A DNA stretch of 7,112 nt from Limisphaerales bacterium (GTDB lineage: Bacteria > Verrucomicrobiota > Verrucomicrobiia > Limisphaerales > UBA8199), in the NCBI GenBank assembly GCA_025356925.1, contig JANXQE010000248.1:1-7112 (forward strand), written 5' to 3'. The position numbers and the translations under genes were made by a program. The notes beneath the pieces are model-generated. The model ran no database searches. It was not told the DNA's origin and was given only the letters and a program-made list of their open reading frames with translations. Positions within the stretch are counted from its first letter, which is position 1; the number at the start of each line of letters is the position of its first letter. Below are positions 1 to 6,425 of this stretch, piece by piece.

Positions 1-144
1 CACCAATTCTGCACTCGGGGCAAACATACGGGCCCCGACTAAATCCAGGCCGGTGCGCGTGATCAACCGGCTCAGGATCCCTCCCGTTCGCGACTTGTGC
101 AGCGAATAGGGTGTAATGATGACGTACGCGAGCTGTTGGGCCAT
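1..144 (-). CDS. Nucleoside-diphosphate-kinase-like protein, N-terminal part (truncated by window edge)
   Basis: Reading leftwards from ATG at 144-142, 48 codons stay open to base 1, so the gene continues outside the window. The peptide begins MAQQLAYVIITPYSLHKSR and continues with GGILSRLITRTGLDLVGARM. This matches the first beta strand and helix of nucleoside diphosphate kinases, which move a phosphate between NTPs and NDPs through a phosphohistidine. In the classical enzyme the strand is followed by a KPDG motif; here the same place reads TPYS, so the invariant lysine is missing. The catalytic histidine would lie beyond the edge and cannot be checked. The start lies 5 nt after the stop of the DUF5679 gene, which points to one transcript. 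No clear Shine-Dalgarno sequence precedes it, so translational coupling is possible. The family call is made by eye from a fragment; a divergent or non-catalytic NDK-fold protein is equally compatible. Confidence 0.55.
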   Translation of the reverse strand, partial: MAQQLAYVIITPYSLHKSRTGGILSRLITRTGLDLVGARMFAPSAELV

Positions 145-149
145 ATCGT

Positions 150-383
150 TTAGCGGGTCGAGGAAGGCTTGGTGACCGGCGACGCCGCAGGCTCGGTCGG
201 CGCCACGGTCGCAGTCGCTTTTCCGCCCAGGATCTTAAACATCACTGTGCCGCAGGTCGGGCATTTGCCTTTAATGGCTTTGCGCCCGTTCTTCATGGTT
301 TCCTCAACCGCATCGATGATTTCCTTTTTCGCCTTACACTTGACGCAGTATCCTTCGGGCATAAAATTTTTGCTGCCGGACAC
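150..383 (-). CDS. DUF5679 zinc-ribbon small protein
   Basis: This 77-residue protein has two CxxC knuckles, C13-V-K-C16 and C41-P-T-C44, about 25 residues apart, in the context YCVKCKAKKE ... NGRKAIKGKCPTCGTVMFKI. That is the pattern of the DUF5679 family, a small zinc-binding domain also found attached to the C-terminus of some DNA topoisomerase I proteins. Its biochemical role is not known. After the domain a low-complexity tail rich in Ala, Pro and Thr (about residues 55-77) is probably disordered. The GTG start at 383 is chosen because GAGG lies 8 nt upstream. The ATG at 362 (second start, MPEGYCVKC) would give a 70-residue protein that still has the whole domain. The gene is followed 5 nt later by the NDK-like gene. 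Nucleic-acid binding is a guess from the zinc ribbon only. Confidence 0.82.
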   Translation of the reverse strand: MSGSKNFMPEGYCVKCKAKKEIIDAVEETMKNGRKAIKGKCPTCGTVMFKILGGKATATVAPTEPAASPVTKPSSTR

Positions 384-391
384 TTCATGCG

Positions 392-395
392 CCTC
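392..395 (-). promoter_or_regulatory. Shine-Dalgarno GAGG for the DUF5679 gene
   Basis: On the minus strand the sequence reads CCGAGGCGCATGAAGTG. GAGG is 8 nt from the GTG at 383 and only 3 nt from an out-of-frame ATG at 388. This spacing supports the GTG start over the in-frame ATG at 362, which has only an AT-rich stretch before it. Confidence 0.45.
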
Positions 396-520
396 GGCAG
401 TTACGAAAAACAGCTTATGGGGTCGTTAACCCCACCGTCAACAGGTAAAAGGCCGTAGGGACGGGCGCAGGGTTGTCCACCGCGGTTCGTTCCATAACGC
501 AACACGTTGGTAACAAGTAA

Positions 521-550
521 ATTATATATACATCCATTCACACTGCTCAA
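521..550 (-). promoter_or_regulatory. Predicted sigma70-like promoter for the DUF5679/NDK-like operon
   Basis: On the minus strand TTGAGC (550-545) is followed after 18 nt by a perfect TATAAT (526-521) inside an AT-rich run, in an otherwise GC-rich window. Transcription would start near 514, giving a leader of about 130 nt before the GTG at 383. This leader contains a 5-bp inverted repeat, GGGGT / ACCCC at 419-423 and 429-433 around CGTTA, about 25 nt before the ribosome binding site. The rest of 384-568 shows no recognisable RNA element. The promoter is placed just past the 3' end of the acyl-CoA synthetase gene, so the operon seems to have its own start of transcription. Confidence 0.5.
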
Positions 551-568
551 CGGAGCGCCGACTCGCAG

Positions 569-2077
569 TTACTCAGGCAAGGGGAGTTGCCTGAGGGTCG
601 TTTTGAGGATCTTACCCGTAGCGTTTCGCGGCAAAGACGCCAGGAGGACCACCTTGCGGGGGACTTTATAATCAGCCAGGCGCTTCCTTAGGAAATGGCG
701 CAGGGCTGTCTCCTCGACGACTTCGCCATCGTTGGCCGCGACAAACGCAATGGGTTGCTCGCCCTTGCGCGAGTCGGGCTTGCCGATGACCGCGGCTTCT
801 TTCACGCCCGGGAATTGGTATATCACTTCCTCGATCTCCCGCGGATAGACGTTGATGCCGTTTACCAGCAACATGTCCTTTTTGCGATCCGTGATGAAGT
901 AATAACCTTCCTCGTCCCGGTAACCAATATCTCCAGTCAGTAACCAGGCATTGCGCAGGGCTTTGGCTGTCTCCTCCGGCTGTTTCCAGTACCCGAGCAT
1001 GACATTTCCACCTCGCACGCAGACCTCGCCGATCTCGTGAGGCCCGAGCAATCGGCCCGACTCGTCTTGAATGCTGACCTCGACATGGGCGATCGGCAGC
1101 CCGATTGAGCCCGGTTTGCGGGTTCCGTCCAGCGGGTTCTTGGTCACCACGGGGCTGGCCTCGCTTAGACCGTAGCCCTCGATGAGTGGAATGTTAAATT
1201 TCGCTTCAAAATCTTTCAAGACCTGCACGGGCAGCGGCGCGGCGCCACTCACGCAGAGGCGCAGCGGAAGCGGCACGGGCATAGGTGAGTTAACCATGCT
1301 GCGATAAAACTGCGGGATGGCAGGCAAAACCGTTGCTTGTCGCTGCAGGATCTCCTGGAGAACATTTCTAACGGGATGAAGCGACTTTACCAGCACTATC
1401 GATCCGCCGACCAGCAACGGCAGCAACAATCCTACAGTCAGCATATAGCTGTGAAACAGCGGCAGCAAAACCGCGAATCGGTCGAGTTCCACCGTTTGGA
1501 GCACGATCCGGCAGCTCTCGACGTTGTGAAGCAGATTGCCATGCGACAGCATCGCTCCTTTCGGGCGCCCGGTCGTGCCGGAGGTGTAAATCAGCACGGC
1601 CAGGTCCGCCGTCGAAGGGTGAGCTCGGTGCTGGGGAAAATGTGGCGGCGCTTTGCCAGTTCTTGCGGGGGTGGCGGTCAACCTCTCGATAAAAAATAAC
1701 TTCAACCCCGGCCGCGCGGCGGTCAAGACGCGCGAGTGAGAGCCAAGTTCGGCATCGGTGATCACCACATCAACCCCGGCATCGCCCAATATGAAATTGA
1801 CCTCGTCGGGTTTCAGGAAATTATTGATCGGCACCGCTACAGCTCCGGCCTGCAGGATTCCGAACAACGACGCCACGAATTCCGGGCAGTTTCGCAGCCA
1901 CAGCCCTACCCGGTCCCCGGGCTGCACGCCGAGCTCGGACTTGAGTTGCTCCGCAATCCAGTTGGTTTGGGCCCAAAGGTCGGCATAGGAGTACTCACGT
2001 TCGCCCCAGAAAAGCGCGGTTTTTTCGGGGCGCTTTTTCACTGAAGCTGCGAAGGCAGTGGCTAAATTCATCTTCAT
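569..2077 (-). CDS. Long-chain-fatty-acid-CoA ligase-like AMP-forming acyl-CoA synthetase
   Basis: This is an ANL-superfamily enzyme that would activate a carboxylic acid, probably a fatty acid, to an acyl-adenylate and then to acyl-CoA in the cytosol. All core motifs are visible, numbered from ATG 2077: P-loop LIYTSGTTGRPKG at about 162-174, GYGLSEASP at 301-309, TGDIGYRDEEGYYFITDR from 381 with the hinge aspartate and DRKKD, NGINVYPREIEEV at 406-418, and PRNATGKILK at 483-492 with catalytic lysine K489. The length of 502 residues is normal for the FadD/LcfB type. The frame can be extended to GTG 2125, but those 16 residues look unlike the family. ATG 2077 (MKMNLATAF) or ATG 2071 (MNLATAF) fits better. 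No Shine-Dalgarno sequence is evident at any of them. It is divergent from the RNase D gene. Chain length of the substrate cannot be read from the sequence; an aryl or other acid is possible. Confidence 0.92.
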   Translation of the reverse strand: MKMNLATAFAASVKKRPEKTALFWGEREYSYADLWAQTNWIAEQLKSELGVQPGDRVGLWLRNCPEFVASLFGILQAGAVAVPINNFLKPDEVNFILGDAGVDVVITDAELGSHSRVLTAARPGLKLFFIERLTATPARTGKAPPHFPQHRAHPSTADLAVLIYTSGTTGRPKGAMLSHGNLLHNVESCRIVLQTVELDRFAVLLPLFHSYMLTVGLLLPLLVGGSIVLVKSLHPVRNVLQEILQRQATVLPAIPQFYRSMVNSPMPVPLPLRLCVSGAAPLPVQVLKDFEAKFNIPLIEGYGLSEASPVVTKNPLDGTRKPGSIGLPIAHVEVSIQDESGRLLGPHEIGEVCVRGGNVMLGYWKQPEETAKALRNAWLLTGDIGYRDEEGYYFITDRKKDMLLVNGINVYPREIEEVIYQFPGVKEAAVIGKPDSRKGEQPIAFVAANDGEVVEETALRHFLRKRLADYKVPRKVVLLASLPRNATGKILKTTLRQLPLPE

Positions 2078-2135
2078 AAATGATAGAGAGAAGCGCCGCC
2101 TATAATCAAGAAGCCGCTCGGGCACGTGATTTCAG

Positions 2136-2145
2136 CGTTGCAACG
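2136..2145. repeat. Perfect 10-bp palindrome CGTTGCAACG, candidate operator
   Basis: The two 5-bp halves CGTTG and CAACG are exact reverse complements with no spacer. The site lies about 30 bp downstream of the plus-strand TATAAT and directly next to the stem-loop at 2146. A place between divergent starts is typical for a dimeric regulator site, but I do not recognise the regulator. Confidence 0.3.
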
Positions 2146-2168
2146 TCCGGCTCCGGATTTGAGCCGGA
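2146..2168 (+). repeat. 8-bp stem-loop in the RNase D leader
   Basis: TCCGGCTC (2146-2153) and GAGCCGGA (2161-2168) pair perfectly around the 7-nt loop CGGATTT. No T-run follows, so it is not an intrinsic terminator. It lies in the predicted 5' untranslated region of the RNase D gene, about 40 nt before its ribosome binding site, and could be a leader structure or an operator. Confidence 0.4.
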
Positions 2169-2209
2169 ACTGTCGACGCCAACTCAGGACCCCTTCCGTA
2201 ACCCATTTA

Positions 2210-2213
2210 GAGG
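2210..2213 (+). promoter_or_regulatory. Shine-Dalgarno GAGG deciding the RNase D start
   Basis: GAGG, within TTTAGAGGTGG, lies 7 nt before TTG 2221, an ideal distance. The ATG at 2080 in the same frame has no such sequence, only an AT-rich stretch. The site therefore favours the shorter protein. Confidence 0.5.
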
Positions 2214-2220
2214 TGGCCCT

Positions 2221-3303
2221 TTGCGTCTTTCTAAATATATTTTCCCGGTGGTTGATAACGAACAGAAGCTGCAAGAATTCCTTCCCACGCTCCGGAACGC
2301 CTGCTGGGTGGCGGTTGATACCGAGGCCGATAGCCTTCACGCGTATCCTGAAAAGGTGTGCCTGATTCAGATCAGCACGGTCGGAGGGGACCGATTAATC
2401 GACCCCCTGGCGGAGATGGTGCTGGACCCTGTTCTCGATGCGTTGGCCGGTCGGGAGTTGCTGATGCATGGCGCGGATTACGACCTGCGCCTGCTGCGCA
2501 AACACCACGAGTTTGTTCCCAGCGCGATTTTCGACACCATGCTCGCCGCTCGCTTGCTTGGACTGCGCCAATTTAGCCTCAGCCATCTCGTCGAGACCTT
2601 TTTGGGCGCTAAGCTGGAAAAAGGACCGCAGAAGGCCAATTGGGCGTTGCGCCCGTTGACCGAGCGCATGGAGCGCTATGCTCGTAACGATACCCATTAT
2701 CTCAAACCGCTCGCTGACCATCTGAAGCGCGACCTGGAAACCAAAGGGCGCCTCGAATGGCACCGGGAATCCTGTGCCCGGCTCATTACGGATTCTGCGC
2801 AGCCGCGCGCAATCGACCTGGACTCCGTCTGGCGCCTCCGCGGCAGTCATTTGCTGGGTCGGCCGGCGCTGGCAGTCCTGCGCGAGCTCTGGCAGTGGCG
2901 TGAGACCGAAGCGGTAGCCTCGAACCGACCGCCCTTTTTCATTCTGCCCCATGATTTACTGGTGGCCATCGCGGCTGCGGCCGCGACGGCGCGGCCGGTG
3001 GATCCGTTGGTGCCAAAGCATCTCTCAGACAGGCGCCGGTCGGGTCTGGCCCAGGCCATTGCTCGTGGCCTGGGCGTAGCGCCGGAGGACCATCCTGGAA
3101 TTCTGCGGTCGATTGGGCGCAAACCCAGCGAGGTTCAGCGCAAGCGTTTCATGGAGCTCCAGAAGCATCGCGATGCCCGCGCCGAGGAGCTGGGCATCGA
3201 CCCGACCTTAATCGCCAGCCGCTCTACGCTCTCGGATCTCGCGCACAATTGGGCGGTCCACTCGCTGGACCTGATGAACTGGCAACAACAGCTTCTCGCC
3301 TGA
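2221..3303 (+). CDS. rnd: Ribonuclease D (DEDDy 3'-5' exoribonuclease with HRDC domain)
   Basis: The protein would trim 3' ends of tRNA precursors and other small RNAs with two metal ions. With the TTG start it has 360 residues, close to the 375 of E. coli RNase D. The exonuclease motifs fall nearly at the E. coli positions: D33 and E35 in VAVDTEADS, D88 in HGADYDLRLL, Y153 and D157 in YARNDTHYL. The conserved WALRPLTERMERYA lead-in to the third motif is also present. An HRDC domain follows at about 215-298, with LLGRPALAVLRELWQWRE and RPPFFILPHDLL typical of it. The reading frame is open upstream to ATG 2080, adding 47 residues with no family similarity that cross the divergent promoter region, so TTG 2221 with its GAGG is preferred. 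The stop TGA is one base from the stop of the convergent rlmI-like gene. Confidence 0.9.
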   Translation: MRLSKYIFPVVDNEQKLQEFLPTLRNACWVAVDTEADSLHAYPEKVCLIQISTVGGDRLIDPLAEMVLDPVLDALAGRELLMHGADYDLRLLRKHHEFVPSAIFDTMLAARLLGLRQFSLSHLVETFLGAKLEKGPQKANWALRPLTERMERYARNDTHYLKPLADHLKRDLETKGRLEWHRESCARLITDSAQPRAIDLDSVWRLRGSHLLGRPALAVLRELWQWRETEAVASNRPPFFILPHDLLVAIAAAAATARPVDPLVPKHLSDRRRSGLAQAIARGLGVAPEDHPGILRSIGRKPSEVQRKRFMELQKHRDARAEELGIDPTLIASRSTLSDLAHNWAVHSLDLMNWQQQLLA

Positions 3304-3304
3304 G

Positions 3305-4507
3305 TTACCGGATGACCTCGAAGGCGAACCCCTTCAGGTACTCCGTCTCGGGTATCATCGGTACGATGGGATGGTCAGGTGCCTGGGAATAAATGGCCAC
3401 GCGTCGCAGGAGCCGCCGGGCATCGAACGCGGCTGACAGCACCGTGTCCTGGAACAATTGGGCATCAACATGGTGCGAGCAACAAAAGGTTGCCAGAGTG
3501 CCGCCGGGTTTAAGGAGCTTCAATGCGCGCAGATGAATCTCTTTATACCCGCGCAGCGCGTCGGGAACTGAGGCCCTATTGCGGGTGAACGAGGGGGGAT
3601 CCAGCACGATCAGATCCCAGCGGGGAACCAGTTTTTCGTGGGCTTTGGTAGCCGTCTGCGCCTTTAACCAGTCGAACACATTGGCCGGTTCAAACGAGCA
3701 CTTCGCTTCCAACCCGTTGACCGCCGCGTTGCGCTGTGCTGCCCCGATGGCCTCCGCGCTTTGGTCCAGCAGATGAACATGCGCCGCCCCCGATCGAGCC
3801 GCGTGCAAGCCGAACCCACCCAAAAAGCTGAAGCAATCCAGCACTTCTCCGCCTTTGGCCAGGTCCGCTACCAGGCGATAGTTGGCCTGTTGATCGAGAT
3901 AAAGTCCGGTTTTGTGACCCGTTATCAGATCCGCCTCGAACTTCAGGCCATTGAGCACCACCGTGACGGGTCCGGATAACTCTCCTGCCAGCACTCCGTT
4001 GGCCGGCGCCAGGCCTTCGAACTTGCGCGAAGCCACCTCGCTGCGCTCAACCATGGCTCGTGGCGAAAAAATCTCCTTCAACGCCGCCACGATCAGCTCC
4101 TTCCGCCGGTCCATCCCCAAGGCCGAGATCTGGATCACCAGTATATCCTCGTACTTATCCACAATCAGTCCGCTCAGGAAATCGCTTTCCGCGTTGACCA
4201 CCCGGAAGGAGCTGGCTCCAGGGAGATGCTTCTGCCGAACGGTCAAAGCAGCCCGGATACGCTCTTCAAAGAATTTTTGATCGACCTCGATCCGCTCCGG
4301 TGACAGCACCCGCACGTTAATTCTCGAATGCGAGTTGTAAAAACCAACTCCCAGCAAGCGTTGGCGGTGGTCCTTGACCTGGACCAAATCCCCGTCCGCT
4401 GCCGGGTGTGTCAGCCTGAGCACGGAGCCGTGATAGACCCACGGGTGGCCAGCAACGATCCGGTCGGCTTCACCGGGTTTAAGTAACAGCGTCGGCAATG
4501 ATTCCAT
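3305..4507 (-). CDS. rlmI: RlmI-type 23S rRNA (cytosine-C5) methyltransferase with PUA domain
   Basis: This 400-residue protein matches E. coli RlmI (396 residues), which methylates C1962 of 23S rRNA using S-adenosylmethionine. The N-terminal PUA domain is at about 5-70, with GHPWVYHGSV and LLGVGFYNSHSRINVRVL. A central region with the ESDFLSGLIVDKY signature follows. The family motif HKTGLYLDQ is at 198-206. The Rossmann methyltransferase domain has motif I VLDCFSFLGGFGLHAA at 222-237, motif IV DPPSF at 303-307, and motif VI FCCSHH, where C343 aligns with the catalytic cysteine of TFSCS. The C-terminus DHPIVPMIPETEYLKGFAF is also like RlmI. The start ATG 4507 gives the normal length; no Shine-Dalgarno sequence is seen. 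Paralogues of this fold exist (RlmK/L-like, uncharacterised YccW/SunL relatives), so the exact target cytosine is inferred. It is divergent from the amidohydrolase gene across 48 nt. Confidence 0.9.
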   Translation of the reverse strand: MESLPTLLLKPGEADRIVAGHPWVYHGSVLRLTHPAADGDLVQVKDHRQRLLGVGFYNSHSRINVRVLSPERIEVDQKFFEERIRAALTVRQKHLPGASSFRVVNAESDFLSGLIVDKYEDILVIQISALGMDRRKELIVAALKEIFSPRAMVERSEVASRKFEGLAPANGVLAGELSGPVTVVLNGLKFEADLITGHKTGLYLDQQANYRLVADLAKGGEVLDCFSFLGGFGLHAARSGAAHVHLLDQSAEAIGAAQRNAAVNGLEAKCSFEPANVFDWLKAQTATKAHEKLVPRWDLIVLDPPSFTRNRASVPDALRGYKEIHLRALKLLKPGGTLATFCCSHHVDAQLFQDTVLSAAFDARRLLRRVAIYSQAPDHPIVPMIPETEYLKGFAFEVIR

Positions 4508-4555
4508 AGTTTTGTAAACAGTTTCGGTGGGTCCAGCCTTTAACGGCCTTTAGAA

Positions 4556-6292
4556 TTGCCAGTGTCTGATACAGCCAATCGCACGTTAAGGCAAGCTTGC
4601 CGATTCTGCTGTGCGGGCGTATTTTGTGGAACCTTTGGGGCCTTGATCACCGTGACACCCGACGCATTCTCGCCCGACATCATCCTGATCCACGGAGCGG
4701 TCCATACCATGGACCCGACCCGTCCTTCCGCCGAAGCAGTCGCGATTCTCGGTGACCGGATTATTGCCCTCGGTTCAAACCGGGAAGTCAGCGCGCTGTC
4801 CGGCCCGACAACGCAGCTCATCGATGCCGGGCAGGGAACTGTCCTGCCAGGGTTTAACGATGCTCACGTCCATTTCCTCGCTGGTGGATTTTCGCTCTCA
4901 AATCTGGATCTACGCGAAGCCACGTCACCGGCGGACCTCGCACGGCAGTTGGCCAGGTTCGTTAGCTCGAAGCCAAAAGGCGGATGGGTTTTGGGCGGCG
5001 ACTGGGATCACGAAAGATGGCCGCGAGCTCAGGGGCTTCAGGGTCCAGCCCCGCTTCCGAACCGTGCGACCATCGATCCCGCCACCCCCGCTCACCCCGT
5101 CCTGATCACTCGACTCGATGGGCACATGGCATTGGCCAACAGTCTTGCCCTCAAGTTGGCGGGCGTGAATCGCGAAACGCAGGATCCACCGGGCGGGGTG
5201 ATCGTGCGCGAAGCTCTGACCGGCGAGCCCACGGGCATCTTGAAGGACGCGGCCCAAGTCCTGGTCGAGCGAGTCGTCCCTGCCAGGTCTGCTGGGGAAA
5301 AAATCGACGCCGCGCGAGCCGCCAGTAATCACGCCGCTACGCATGGCGTGACCAGCCTCACCGACGTTTCAGCCGACGACGACTTTGGTTTGTATCAGGC
5401 TATGCTGGGGCGGGGAGAACTGAAAACCCGGATCTATGCCGCCCGCTCGATTGTTTGCTGGGAGACTCTCGCGAGGGCTTCCGTGCGCTCGGCCTTCGGC
5501 GACAACATGCTGCGCATCGGTATTCTGAAAGGATTTTCCGACGGCAGCCTTGGCAGCTCGACCGCCCTGTTCTTTGATCCTTACGACGATGCGCCAAACA
5601 ATCGCGGATTGGTATTCGACCAAATGTTGCCTGAGGGCGTCATGCGTGAGCGCGTCGAGGCCGCCGACCGAGCCGGCTTACAGGTCATGATCCACGCCAT
5701 CGGCGACGAGGCAAACGTCCGGATCCTTGATCTGTATCAGCAAGTCGCCCAGGCAAATGGCCCTCGTGACCGGCGTTTTCGGATCGAACACGCCCAGCAC
5801 CTGAGCTCGCGTGAAGTTCCTCGATTCGGCCAGGGGAAGGTGATTGCTTCCATGCAACCCTATCACGCTGCCGATGACGGCCGTTGGTGTGAACAGCGTC
5901 TCGGCCGGGAACGCTCCAGAGGCGCCTACGCTTTCCGCTCGCTCCTCGATACCGGTGCGGTGCTGGCTTTCGGCTCGGACTGGACCGTCGCACCGCTCAA
6001 CCCGCTGCTGGGCATCAAAGCCGCCGTCACGCGCCAAACCCTCGACGGACGGCACCCCGACGGCTGGCTTCCAGAACAGAAGATTTCTCTCGACCAAGCC
6101 ATTCGAGCCTACACCTACGGCTCGGCCTACGCCGAGTTTGCCGAAGCGTTTAAAGGCACACTCAAGCCAGGCAACTTGGCCGACATCGTGGTCCTCGATC
6201 GTGACATCTATAAATCACACCCCACAGAAATCGACCAAGCCCGGGTCGTGTTGACAATTCTGGACGGGAAAATCATTTACCGGTGTGGGTGA
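4556..6292 (+). CDS. YtcJ-type amidohydrolase (amidohydrolase family 3), possibly exported
   Basis: The protein has the metal-dependent TIM-barrel fold of amidohydrolase family 3. Visible landmarks, numbered from TTG 4556, are metal ligands H104 and H106 in GFNDAHVHF, LDGH with H190, LKGFSDGSLGSSTA at 324-337, MIHAIGDEAN with H380, FRIEHAQHL with H412, and AFGSDWTVAPLNPL with D475. It ends with the usual C-terminal strand region GTLKPGNLADIVVLDRD. Characterised relatives include N-substituted formamide deformylase, but substrates in this family vary and none can be predicted here. Residues 11-34 are hydrophobic and cysteine-rich after two arginines, which could be a Sec signal or anchor. No lipobox is evident. 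The start is uncertain: TTG 4556, GTG 4562, TTG 4643 and GTG 4652 are all in frame and none has a convincing ribosome binding site. The last two would give a cytosolic protein of about 546-549 residues. Confidence 0.88.
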   Translation: MPVSDTANRTLRQACRFCCAGVFCGTFGALITVTPDAFSPDIILIHGAVHTMDPTRPSAEAVAILGDRIIALGSNREVSALSGPTTQLIDAGQGTVLPGFNDAHVHFLAGGFSLSNLDLREATSPADLARQLARFVSSKPKGGWVLGGDWDHERWPRAQGLQGPAPLPNRATIDPATPAHPVLITRLDGHMALANSLALKLAGVNRETQDPPGGVIVREALTGEPTGILKDAAQVLVERVVPARSAGEKIDAARAASNHAATHGVTSLTDVSADDDFGLYQAMLGRGELKTRIYAARSIVCWETLARASVRSAFGDNMLRIGILKGFSDGSLGSSTALFFDPYDDAPNNRGLVFDQMLPEGVMRERVEAADRAGLQVMIHAIGDEANVRILDLYQQVAQANGPRDRRFRIEHAQHLSSREVPRFGQGKVIASMQPYHAADDGRWCEQRLGRERSRGAYAFRSLLDTGAVLAFGSDWTVAPLNPLLGIKAAVTRQTLDGRHPDGWLPEQKISLDQAIRAYTYGSAYAEFAEAFKGTLKPGNLADIVVLDRDIYKSHPTEIDQARVVLTILDGKIIYRCG

Positions 6293-6410
6293 CCCGGTTT
6301 CTGGCCGCTTCCATGCAGCGCCTGGCGGGCCGGACTTGTCCCCGGCACCGCCGGCTTGCAAGAGAGCCTGGGGAATCTCGCGTGCGTTCGATGGCAACGG
6401 TGTCCGATCC

Positions 6411-6417
6411 AGAAGGA
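6411..6417 (+). promoter_or_regulatory. Shine-Dalgarno AGAAGGA before a small leader ORF
   Basis: AGAAGGA at 6411-6417 lies 8 nt before ATG 6426. It is one of the best ribosome binding sites in the window, whereas the ilvD start at 6547 has none that I can see. Confidence 0.45.
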
Positions 6418-6425
6418 ACTCGGGG

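Larger units (their letters stand above)
2078..2220. promoter_or_regulatory. Divergent promoter region between acyl-CoA synthetase and RNase D genes
   Basis: This spacer separates the two divergent starts (ATG 2077 minus, TTG 2221 plus). It contains a perfect TATAAT on the plus strand at 2101-2106 whose complement offers GATTATAG as an overlapping -10 for the minus strand. I see no good -35 hexamer for either. Next come CACGTG at 2123-2128, the palindrome CGTTGCAACG at 2136-2145 and a stem-loop at 2146-2168. If the plus TATAAT is used, transcription starts near 2113, downstream of ATG 2080, which agrees with the TTG start chosen for RNase D. Confidence 0.4.

Noticed and set aside
415..495. 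A 26-codon minus-strand ORF (MERTAVDNPAPVPTAFYLL...) in the leader of the DUF5679 gene, just after the predicted promoter.
   Set aside because: It has no ribosome binding site and no recognisable features. A fusion with the DUF5679 frame by a slip at the CCCC run is imaginable, but the DUF5679 gene has its own GAGG and start, so a frameshift is not needed.
2074..2340. A minus-strand ORF of 88 residues covering the divergent spacer.
   Set aside because: It overlaps the RNase D coding start and the acyl-CoA synthetase start, has no recognisable domain, and the spacer is better explained as a promoter region.
2395..2952. A 185-residue minus-strand ORF opposite the RNase D gene.
   Set aside because: It lies wholly opposite a gene with all catalytic motifs, has no family features and is typical of shadow frames in GC-rich coding DNA. 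The same applies to the long opposite-strand and alternative-frame ORFs in the other genes.
6320..6356. GC-rich repeats GCCGG and CCGGC after the amidohydrolase stop, as a terminator.
   Set aside because: The stem is only 5 bp with an 8-nt loop, several alternative pairings compete, and there is no T-run.
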